Shown in pieces: positions 1 through 6,902 of a DNA stretch of 35,751 nt. The translations under genes were made by a program, and so were the position numbers. The DNA lies in assembly GCA_017882705.1 (NCBI GenBank), contig JADGOZ010000141.1, positions 1-35,751 of the forward strand. Reading direction: 5' to 3'. Below the pieces are notes generated by a model. The model ran no database searches. It was not told where the DNA came from and was given only the letters and a program-made list of their open reading frames with translations. This DNA comes from Candidatus Nanopelagicales bacterium. GTDB taxonomy: Bacteria > Actinomycetota > Actinomycetes > S36-B12 > CAIYMF01. Positions within the stretch are counted from its first letter, which is position 1; the number at the start of each line of letters is the position of its first letter.

Positions 1-90
1 GTCGACCCGTACGAGGCCCTCGACGTACTCGTGGTCCTCGACGCGATCGCGCTCAGCGCCGCGGAGATCCGCGTCGTCTCGCTCGTCTGA
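1..90 (+). CDS. C-terminal end of a gene entering from the left; possibly Gfo/Idh/MocA oxidoreductase
   Basis: Frame 1 is open from the first base and stops with TGA at 88-90, giving 29 residues that include PYEALDVLVVLDAIALSAAE. The pattern of an aliphatic helix, then a Ser-Ala pair, then a short final strand is the usual end of Gfo/Idh/MocA-family dehydrogenases. With so little sequence this is only a suggestion. A 46-nt gap separates it from the convergent permease remnant. Confidence 0.45.
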   Translation, partial: VDPYEALDVLVVLDAIALSAAEIRVVSLV

Positions 91-136
91 GGACCTAGCG
101 CCACTGCTGCCGGTCGGGGTGGCGGAGGAGGCTGCG

Positions 137-1130
137 CTAGTAGCCGTACAGCGCGTAGACGGCGAGGCCGACGAGCATCCAGGCGCCGAAGACCAGCCAT
201 GTCACGCCGGCGAGGCCGAGGAGGAGGTAGCCGCAGAAGAGCATGCCGAGGATCGGCGTGATCGGGAACAGCGGCGTGCGGAAGGACCGGTTGAGGTCGG
301 GGCGGGAGCGGCGTAGGACCATCACGCCGACGTTGACGAGCAGGAACGCGAACAGCGTGCCGATGCTCGTCGCCTCGGCGAGCTGCCCGAGCGGCACGAA
401 GCCGGCCAGCAGGCAGATGACGACGGTGACGATGATCGTTCGCGGTCGGTGTCTGGGTGCGCGCGTTGACGCGGGTGAAGACGCGCGGCAGCAGCCCGTC
501 GCGTCCCATCGCGAACAGGATGCGCGTCTGGCCGTACATCACGGTGAGCACGACGGAGAAGATCGAGATCACCGCGCCGAGGGCGATCAGCGCGGGCGCC
601 CACGCCGAGCCCGTGACGTCGGCGACGATCGAGGCGAGGATCGCGTCACCGTTGCCGTCGCCCCACACGTAGGTCTGCACGCCGTCGACCGTCTCGACCT
701 GTCCGGACCTCGCGCCGAGCGCGGCGAGGGTGACGAGCACGTAGATGACCGTCACGATCACGAGGCTCAGGATGATGGCGATGGGCAGGTCGCGCCTGGG
801 GTTCTTCGCCTCCTCGCCCGCGGTGGACGCCGCGTCGAAACCGATGTAGGAGAAGAAGACCTGCGACGCAGCGGCCTGGATGCCCACGATGCCGAGCGGC
901 GCGAACGGCGCGAAGTTCGAGCCGTCGAACGCCGTGAACGCGACGATGCAGAAGAACGCGAGGATGCCGATCTTCAGGAACACCATGATCGTGTTCGCCG
1001 TCGCCGACTCGCTCGTGCCGCGCAGCAGGAGGAGGCCGCACAGCACCACGACGAGGATCGCCGGGATGTTGAACACGCCGCCGTTCTCCCCGGGCGGGTT
1101 GGCGAACGCCGCGGGAATCTGCACGCCGAA
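137..1130 (-). pseudogene. Amino-acid permease (APC superfamily, cationic amino acid transporter type), 5'-truncated and frameshifted
   Basis: Read leftwards, the translation runs IPAAFANPPGENGGVFNIPA, then a long membrane stretch including SQVFFSYIGFDAASTAGEEA and NPRRDLPIAIILSLVIVTVI, and ends in VYALYGY. These are the conserved middle and C-terminal parts of CAT-type amino-acid permeases. About 330 codons remain of a family length near 480-500, so the first helices and the start are missing. The reading frame also shifts once: it is in one register down to about 455 (NARTQTPT) and in another from about 437 (TIIVTVVICLLAGFVPLG), as if one base were inserted. Two independent lesions argue for a dead gene, although assembly or base-calling error is possible. 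The lost 5' end abuts the equally beheaded divergent stress-protein gene. Confidence 0.8.
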
Positions 1131-1782
1131 GGCGTTCGAGGAGCTCGGCGTCGTCACCGACATCGGCATGCACCGCCAGAGCGGCACCGGGCTCGACGAG
1201 CTGGCGCAGCGACGTGGCGCCTCGGTCGTCGTCATCGGCTCCGCGCCCGGCGGCACCGTCGGCCGGATCCAGGGCGGCACCACGTCCGAGCAGCTCCTGC
1301 ACGGCAGCCACCTGCCCGTCGCGATCGCCCCGACCGGCTACGCCGACGCCGCACCCGACCGCATCGAGCGCCTCGTCGTCGCGGTCGACATGGACTACCG
1401 CCCCGGACGGCTGACCTCCGCGCTCGACCTGCTGCCCGACGTCGTGGTCGAGCTCGTGTGCGTCGTCCGCCGGGCGACCTCGATCTACACGACGCAGCTC
1501 GGCGTCGACGCCGAGCTCGAGGTGCTGCACGTCCTGCGCGCGCAGGCCGCCGATGCGCTCTCGGCGGCGCAGGTCGACATCCGGCGTACGACCGAGACTC
1601 ACGTCCTGGTCGGCGACACCGTCGACGCCGCGCTCGCCGAGTTCATCTGGCACCGCGAGGACCTGCTCGTGTGCGGCTCGAGCACGCTGGGCCCGGTACG
1701 CCGGGTCCTGCTCGGCGACATGACGTTCCGCCTGCTCCGCGCCTCGACCGTCCCCGTCCTGGTCGCCCCGCGCCCCGGCTGA
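1129..1782 (+). pseudogene. Tandem universal stress protein (UspA family), N-terminally truncated
   Basis: The frame gives 217 residues from KAFEELGVVTDIG onward. It contains the end of a first UspA domain (VVVIGSAPGGTVGR and then LLHGSHLPVAIAP) and a complete second domain ending in LLVCGSSTLGPVRRVLLGD and STVPVLVAPRPG. Actinobacterial tandem Usp proteins are usually close to 290 aa and begin with a strand of the VVVGYDGS kind; here that first half-domain is absent. Upstream the frame runs into antisense permease sequence, so an apparent ATG at 880 is not a genuine start. No promoter or ribosome site is visible at the junction. Usp proteins are cytoplasmic nucleotide-binding stress proteins. 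Confidence 0.75.
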
Positions 1783-1791
1783 CCGTCCGAC

Positions 1792-1813
1792 GTAGGCGGT
1801 GAAGGACGCCTAC
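1792..1813. terminator. Hairpin between convergent genes
   Basis: GTAGGCG and CGCCTAC form a perfect 7-bp stem around an 8-nt loop. The hairpin lies between the stop of the stress-protein remnant and the stop of the hydrolase on the other strand. It has no T-run, which is common for actinobacterial terminators. Confidence 0.55.
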
Positions 1814-1826
1814 ATCACCCTCAGTC

Positions 1827-3797
1827 CTAGTCGAAGACGGCTTCGCGGAACTCCTCGCGCTTCTGGCAGGCGAGCTTGATGGCCTCGAGCTGCTCCTCGG
1901 TGCACTCGAGGTCGTAGACGTCGCGGATGAACTCGGGGAGGTCGGTGCGGTAGTCGTGCGCCCAGGCCTTGTAGGAGCCGGGGAGCTGCGCGTTCTTCAT
2001 GTCGACGAGCAGCTGGAAGAACGTCGTGACCGGGCGCCAGCGCATCGACGCCGGGATGCCGCGCGGGGAGCGGCCGGGGATCTCCTCGACGCGCGGGCGG
2101 TCCGGGCCGAGCCAGTCGGGCCGACGGTTGATCAGGCTCGCACCGAACTTCGTGACGCCGTCGTTGTCGTGGCTGAGCAGGACGTAGTGCGCGTGCTCCT
2201 TCGCGTCGTAGCCGAGCGCGAGGAACTGCTCGTAGTCGTTGACGACGGCCACGCGGCTCTTGTCGACGTCGGGACGGTCCTTCCCGACGAGCTCGTGGCG
2301 CCACTTCGAGCTCTCCGGCGTGCCGATCCAGAGGGCGCGGTCGATGCCGAGCGCCTGCGGGCCGAGCGTGCCCCAGCCCTCGAACGCGGCCTGGCTCGTG
2401 TGCGCGCCGAGCGACTCGCCGAAGATCACGACCTTCGGCCGGTCCTCGGGCGCCATCAGGCGGATCCGCTCGAGGATCTTCAGCCACAGCAGGCGGTTCT
2501 GCTCCTTGGCCTGACCCACCTTGCCGAGCGAGAGGGGGGACGGGCGCTTGGAGTACTGCAGCGTCACCGACGCCATGTTGCCGAGCGTCATGTACTGCGC
2601 GCACGCGATGGCGACGTAGTTGACGTAGCCGGTGCCGGTCGGAGAGGTGAGCATGATGAGCTCGCGCGACCAGGCGTCGGTGCGGTCCATCTCCTTGAGC
2701 GCGAGCTCGACGCGCTCGGTGGCGGTCGGCGCGCTGTCGAGGCCGACGAAGATCGCGATCGGCGTGGCCTTCGCGTCCTCCTTCATCACCGTCCTGATCG
2801 ACAGCTCCGGACGCTCGACCCCCTTGAGCTCGGCCGGCTTGTCGACGAGCTTCTCCGGGCGCACCCAGGTCACGACGTGACGGCGGCCCTCGCGGCCCAT
2901 CGAGTCCCAGGACACGTAGCTGGCCGGGTCGCCCGACTGGTACGGCGAGGTCCACAGGCCCGACGCCGACTCGTCCATGCCCTCGTCGTACTGAGCGGTG
3001 CCGGCCTCGATGCCGTGCATCGCGCGCTTCCACAGCTGGTTCGTGCCCACGGTGACCGCGCCGAGGGCGAGCAGGTGGCCGACCCTGCGCCAGGTGGTCT
3101 CGGAGCCGGGGAGCACCCGGCTGCCGACCGTGCCGAGCTCGCGGGCCAGCCGGGCCTCGCCGATCGTGAGGCCGGCGAGGGTGAGCACGACGCCGGCACC
3201 CGCGGCGAGTCCGAGCAGCGGGCTCGACTTCGCCGGGTCGGAGTAGTGCTCCGCCGGGGTCTCGCGCTGCCGCACGCTCTCGAGGACGAGCGCCGTGGCG
3301 ATGCCGACCGGGATCGCCAACGGGAACTTCTCGATCCTGCCGTCCGCACCGACCCTCTCGTCGAGCCAGTGGGTGGTCGCGATCGACGCCGCGAGGACGG
3401 TCGCCCCGACGCCGGTGATCGCGGTGCGCCAGCCGAGCTGGCGCAGCAGACCGCGGGCGGCCGTCTCGTTGGAGCGGTGGCCGACGTAGGCCACGAGGCC
3501 GAAGCCGAGCGGGATGACGGCCAGGTCGAGGAGCAACGTGGCGGCCTGCTCGCGCTGCTGGTCGCTCCAGGTCGCCGGCAGGGGCAGCGCCGTGGACAGC
3601 GCCGTGCCTCCGGCGTCGATCGCGTCCTGCGCCATGACGGTCAGCAGGAAGTGCGTGCCCGTCGCGAGTCCGGTGATCAGGCCCTGGTCGATCCAGGTGC
3701 GCTCCGACAGCGATCGGGTGAAGGTGCCCGGCACCGCCGCCGAGGCGAGCACGAGACCCACCTGCTGCCCACGACCGACGATCTCACGCGACGCCAT
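1827..3797 (-). CDS. Alpha/beta-hydrolase family membrane protein (Abhydrolase_9 type)
   Basis: 656 aa. The first ~250 residues carry several hydrophobic segments, as in the Abhydrolase_9 N-terminal domain. The C-terminal half is a serine-hydrolase domain beginning around WVRPEKLVDKPAELKG. The nucleophile elbow is GESLGAH, with Ser near residue 462. A candidate catalytic acid (DYEQFLALGYD) and the motif HDNDGVTKFG lie downstream. The start was set at MASREIV because GGAGGG stands just upstream of that ATG; the longer open frame lacks such a site. The physiological substrate is unknown for the family. The gene is divergent from the CPBP protease across a 73-nt gap, so the two may share a control region. 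Confidence 0.85.
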   Translation of the reverse strand: MASREIVGRGQQVGLVLASAAVPGTFTRSLSERTWIDQGLITGLATGTHFLLTVMAQDAIDAGGTALSTALPLPATWSDQQREQAATLLLDLAVIPLGFGLVAYVGHRSNETAARGLLRQLGWRTAITGVGATVLAASIATTHWLDERVGADGRIEKFPLAIPVGIATALVLESVRQRETPAEHYSDPAKSSPLLGLAAGAGVVLTLAGLTIGEARLARELGTVGSRVLPGSETTWRRVGHLLALGAVTVGTNQLWKRAMHGIEAGTAQYDEGMDESASGLWTSPYQSGDPASYVSWDSMGREGRRHVVTWVRPEKLVDKPAELKGVERPELSIRTVMKEDAKATPIAIFVGLDSAPTATERVELALKEMDRTDAWSRELIMLTSPTGTGYVNYVAIACAQYMTLGNMASVTLQYSKRPSPLSLGKVGQAKEQNRLLWLKILERIRLMAPEDRPKVVIFGESLGAHTSQAAFEGWGTLGPQALGIDRALWIGTPESSKWRHELVGKDRPDVDKSRVAVVNDYEQFLALGYDAKEHAHYVLLSHDNDGVTKFGASLINRRPDWLGPDRPRVEEIPGRSPRGIPASMRWRPVTTFFQLLVDMKNAQLPGSYKAWAHDYRTDLPEFIRDVYDLECTEEQLEAIKLACQKREEFREAVFD

Positions 3798-3870
3798 CTC
3801 ACCCTCCGGTTTCCCGTGCCTGTTCTCGACATGGGAACGTAGGCCATCGGACGAGGGTGGTGCAGGGCGG

Positions 3871-4704
3871 ATGGTCAGAACGGTGAGTCGCGGGGTCGGC
3901 TTCACCGCGCTCGTCGCCGGCGTGGTCGTCGGCGTACTCCTCCTCGGCACCTACGGCGCGATCCTCGGCGTCCTCATCACGATGGTCGGCTTCCAGATGC
4001 TGACCCGCGGTGTGGAAGGCGCCCCTTACATCGTGGCCGGCATCTCCGCCACGGCCGGCCTCGCCGTCGTCGCGTGGAAGCACGGGCTGACGTGGACCGA
4101 CCTGGGCCTCGGCCGGTCGACCTGGGTCACCGGCGCGCTGTGGTCGCTCGGGATCGTCGTGCTCGTCGGCACCGTGATCGGCATCGCCGGCGCGGTGCCC
4201 GGGCTGCGGCACCTGTTCGCCGACGACCGCATCACCGAGGTGAGCGGGGCGGAGACCGCGCGCAAGGCGCTGCTCGACATCCCGTTCGGCACCGTCCTCA
4301 TCGAGGAGTTCGCCTTCCGCGGCGTGATGCTCGCCCTCGTCACGTCGCGCACCAGCACGCTGTGGGCGGTCGTCGTCACGTCCGTGCTGTTCGGCCTCTG
4401 GCACGTCAGCCCGGCGCTGGAGATGCACGACTCGCACAACGCCACGCAGGGCAGCTCGTGGATCACGGTGGTCGGCACGGTGTTCTTCACCGGGCTCTCC
4501 GGCGTCGGGTTCGCGCTGCTGCGCCTGTTCACCGGCAGCCTGTTCCCGCCCGCGGCGCTGCACTGGGCCGCGAACGGCACGGGCGTCGTCGTCGGGTGGG
4601 TCGTGCACAACGTGACGAGCCGCATCGTGGAGATCGAGGAGCACCACCACGAGCACGGCCACGAGCACGGACCCGACACCCCCGACGCCGGGCCGGGTGC
4701 CTGA
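3871..4704 (+). CDS. CPBP-family intramembrane metalloprotease with a His-rich tail
   Basis: 277 aa with several hydrophobic helices. The CPBP (CAAX protease/bacteriocin-processing) signature is complete: EEFAFRG at about 145-151 supplies the paired Glu and the Arg, FGLWHV supplies a His near 178, and HWAANG supplies another near 231. These residues form the glutamate/histidine metal centre inside the membrane. The C-terminus ends with HHHEHGHEH, a histidine-rich stretch that could bind metal; this tail is not part of the core domain. The ATG at 3871 was chosen because the helices begin there and the upstream extension runs antisense through the hydrolase start. The substrate cannot be told from sequence. 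Confidence 0.85.
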   Translation: MVRTVSRGVGFTALVAGVVVGVLLLGTYGAILGVLITMVGFQMLTRGVEGAPYIVAGISATAGLAVVAWKHGLTWTDLGLGRSTWVTGALWSLGIVVLVGTVIGIAGAVPGLRHLFADDRITEVSGAETARKALLDIPFGTVLIEEFAFRGVMLALVTSRTSTLWAVVVTSVLFGLWHVSPALEMHDSHNATQGSSWITVVGTVFFTGLSGVGFALLRLFTGSLFPPAALHWAANGTGVVVGWVVHNVTSRIVEIEEHHHEHGHEHGPDTPDAGPGA

Positions 4705-4749
4705 CCGTCGGGAAGGGCACGCACCGGCGTCCCGCGACCGCCTGGTGAG

Positions 4750-5322
4750 ATGTCCTCCATGAGGCTCACCGGCACCGTGCGCGAGGACCGCCCCCTGCTC
4801 GTCGTCGCGCTCGACGAGGAGGCACGGCAGCTCGGCGACGACCTGCCCGTCCTCATCACCGGCGTCGGCAAGGTCTGCGCCGCCGTGTCGGTGTCCGCGC
4901 TGCTCGCGACCGCGCGTCCGGCGTACGTCGTGAACCTCGGCACCGCGGGCGGGCTGCGCCACGGCCTCGACGGCGTGCACGAGGTCGGGACGGTCGTGCA
5001 GCACGACTTCGACGACGAGTCGGTCGCCGCGATCGTGGGTCAGCACTTCGGCGGCCCGATCCTGCTCGGCGAAGGGCTCGTCCTCGCGACCGGCGACCGG
5101 TTCGTCGCGGGCGGCCCGGTCCGCGACGCGCTCGCTGCGCACGCCGACCTCGTCGACATGGAGGGCTACGCCGTCGCCGCCGCCTGCGTCACCGCGGGCG
5201 TCCCCGCGCGACTGGTCAAGCTCGTGAGCGACGACGCCGGCCACGACGCCGGCCGCACCTGGGTCGAGTCCGTCGCCGACCACGCCCACACCCTGGCCGC
5301 CTGGGCCGCCGACCACCTCTGA
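4750..5322 (+). CDS. Nucleosidase of the MTA/SAH nucleosidase / purine phosphorylase superfamily
   Basis: 190 aa, short compared with MTA/SAH nucleosidases (about 230). Family landmarks are present: GVGKVCAA near 38-45, NLGTAGGL near 62-69 (ribose/anion-binding turn), DMEGYAVAAAC at 136-146 (the Met-Glu pair that contacts ribose hydroxyls) and LVSDDA with the catalytic-type Asp near 161. It probably cleaves the N-glycosidic bond of an adenosine derivative such as methylthioadenosine in the cytoplasm, though the exact substrate is not fixed by these motifs. ATG 4750 follows a GGTGAG; ATG 4759 is an alternative. A 64-bp palindromic repeat starts 6 nt after its stop. Confidence 0.8.
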   Translation: MSSMRLTGTVREDRPLLVVALDEEARQLGDDLPVLITGVGKVCAAVSVSALLATARPAYVVNLGTAGGLRHGLDGVHEVGTVVQHDFDDESVAAIVGQHFGGPILLGEGLVLATGDRFVAGGPVRDALAAHADLVDMEGYAVAAACVTAGVPARLVKLVSDDAGHDAGRTWVESVADHAHTLAAWAADHL

Positions 5323-5328
5323 CCGTCG

Positions 5329-5392
5329 CGACGTCACTGGCGTAAGTGCGAACCTGGGGGTCGTCAGCCTGACACTCCCGCCAGTGACGTCG
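5329..5392 (+). repeat. 64-bp near-palindromic dispersed repeat, copy 1
   Basis: The element begins CGACGTCACTGGCG and ends CGCCAGTGACGTCG. Arms of 14 nt match perfectly, and after two mismatched positions four further pairs (AGTG/CACT) continue the stem; about 24 nt form the centre. Copies 2 and 3 have exactly the same length and share interior bases, so this is a repeat family rather than a chance hairpin. Copy 1 lies between two genes transcribed in the same direction. Confidence 0.85.
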
Positions 5393-5486
5393 GTGCCTGG
5401 GAGCGGGAAGCAACCTTTCGCGGTGGCCAGGTGGTGATACTCCATGACGGGGCGTCCGAGCCCCGCGCCACGAACAGGGGGATGAC

Positions 5487-5800
5487 GTGGCCGAGTGGCC
5501 CGAGTTCTCCGACTTCGTCGCCGTGCGGTCGCCGGCGCTGCTGCGCACCGCGTACCTGCTGACCGGCAACTGGGCCAGCGCCGAGGACCTGCTGCAGACC
5601 GCTCTCGCGAAGTGCTGGCGGCGCTGGCCCCGGCTCGCGGACAACCCCGAGCCCTACGTCCACGCGACGCTGGTCAACACGTTCCTGTCGTGGCGCGGCC
5701 GGAAGTGGAACGACGAGGTGCCGACCGGTGAGCTGCCCGAGCGCCTCGACGCCGACCCGGCCGCAGCCGGCGTTCCAGTCGAGCTGACTCCGACGGACCA
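5487..5800 (+). pseudogene. ECF-type sigma factor (SigE family, TIGR02983-like), lacking region 4
   Basis: GTG 5487 follows a good AGGGGG site. The product begins VAEWPEFSDFVAVRSPALL and shows the region-2 pattern TAYLLTGNWASAEDLLQTAL and then YVHATLVNTFLSW. Homologues of about 165-180 aa continue with a region 4 (ALPPRQR-like start and a helix-turn-helix) that recognises the -35 element. Here homology ends at about residue 95, near PERLDADPAA. The frame then passes through repeat copy 2 and into sequence antisense to the next gene. A protein without region 4 is unlikely to direct promoter recognition, so it is treated as a remnant; a truncated regulator or an assembly error remains possible. 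Confidence 0.75.
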
Positions 5801-5864
5801 CGACGTCACTGGCAGAAGTGCGCACCTGGCGGACCCCAGCCTGACAGCTACGCCAGTGACGTCG
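5801..5864 (+). repeat. 64-bp near-palindromic dispersed repeat, copy 2
   Basis: Same ends as copy 1 (CGACGTCACTGGC and GCCAGTGACGTCG) and the same orientation and length. Internal landmarks GCACCTGG and CAGCCTGACA match the copy 1 interior closely. It begins about 30 nt after sigma-factor homology ends and stops 4 nt before the stop codon of the dimethylargininase gene on the other strand. By position it could act as a transcription barrier between convergent genes. Confidence 0.85.
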
Positions 5865-5868
5865 GTCC

Positions 5869-6735
5869 TCAGACGCGCAGGACCGGCCTCGTCATGCAGG
5901 TGGGGCCGCCCTCGCCCTTGTCGCTCTGCTCGGAGTCGAAGGTGTGCACCTCCACGCCGCGCTCGCGCAGCTTGTCGGCGGTGCGGACGTTGCGCCCACC
6001 CATCACGACGACGCCGGGGCGCACCGCGAGGATGTTGCAGCCGAGCGTGACGTACTCCTCGTCGTCGACCGCGACCCACTCGATGCCGCGGCGCGACAAC
6101 GCGCGCAGCATCGCGACGGGCGCGAGCCTCTCGTAGACCACCGCGAGGTCCTCGTGGATCGGCGAGATCACCGACATGAGGTGCAGGCAGAACTCCGGGC
6201 CCTGGTCGTGGGGTACGTCGAAGACCTCGACGGCCACGCCGTCGGACGCGAGGATCCCGCGCAGCTGGTCGACCGCCGCCTCGTTGGTGCGGTAGCTGCG
6301 GCCGATCGCGACGGTGTCCTCGTCGAGCCAGAACATGTCGCCCGCGTCGGCCGTCGCCTCACCGACGAGCCGACCGACCGTGGGGACGCCGGCCAGCTCG
6401 AGGCCGGCCACGAGGTGCTCGGCCTCGCCGACGCGCGCGGCCTTCGCCGACCGGAACGCGACGGTGCCCGACGGGATGACGAACACGGGGTCGTAGACGA
6501 ACACGGCGTCGGGCAGACCGTCGACCGGGTCGAGCTCGATGACCTCGGAGCCGAGCTCGCGCAGCGTGGCGACGAAGCCCGCGTGCTGCTCGGCGAGCGC
6601 CGCGAGGTCCGGCGTCTGCCAGTGCGCCCGCTCGTACTCCGCGACGATCTCGGGGCCGCCGACGAGCGGTCGTCGCACGGCGACCCGCTTCAGCTCGGCG
6701 ACCGACGACCTGACTCCGTAGCTCCGCTTCGTCAT
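5869..6735 (-). CDS. Dimethylargininase-like amidinotransferase-fold hydrolase (DDAH)
   Basis: 288 aa, normal for bacterial N(G),N(G)-dimethylarginine dimethylaminohydrolases. The catalytic His lies in EFCLHLMSVI (about 185) and the nucleophilic Cys in GEGGPTCMTRP (about 280), eight residues from the C-terminus as expected. GDMFWLDEDTVAIGRS and GCNILAVRPGVVVMGG are further family segments. The enzyme hydrolyses a guanidino group, releasing citrulline from methylated arginine or a related compound in the cytoplasm. The start MTKRSYGVR was chosen over an N-terminal extension of low-complexity GC-rich sequence. No arginine-pathway gene is adjacent. Confidence 0.85.
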   Translation of the reverse strand: MTKRSYGVRSSVAELKRVAVRRPLVGGPEIVAEYERAHWQTPDLAALAEQHAGFVATLRELGSEVIELDPVDGLPDAVFVYDPVFVIPSGTVAFRSAKAARVGEAEHLVAGLELAGVPTVGRLVGEATADAGDMFWLDEDTVAIGRSYRTNEAAVDQLRGILASDGVAVEVFDVPHDQGPEFCLHLMSVISPIHEDLAVVYERLAPVAMLRALSRRGIEWVAVDDEEYVTLGCNILAVRPGVVVMGGRNVRTADKLRERGVEVHTFDSEQSDKGEGGPTCMTRPVLRV

Positions 6736-6821
6736 GGCGGCACCCTGCCAGGTCCGGCCCGCCGTCGCCACGGACACCCCCGCTCCGCAGCTCCCGTCCA
6801 GCAGGGCACGACGGTGGGGGT

Positions 6822-6838
6822 CCGCGCCGCAGGCGCGG
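6822..6838. other. Perfect 7-bp hairpin in a divergent intergenic region
   Basis: CCGCGCC and GGCGCGG pair perfectly around GCA. The 167-nt gap separates two diverging genes, so a simple terminator role is unlikely. It would lie in the 5' leader of one of them or serve as a binding site. Confidence 0.35.
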
Positions 6839-6902
6839 CGATCCGGCAGGATGCCCTCAGCCACCGCGCTGCGGCGGCGTCCTGACCAGCCGAGGGGGCA
6901 CG

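Noticed and set aside
243..1802. 519-codon plus-strand frame across the permease remnant
   Set aside because: It is low-complexity Arg/Asp-rich sequence antisense to the permease and out of frame with the stress protein.
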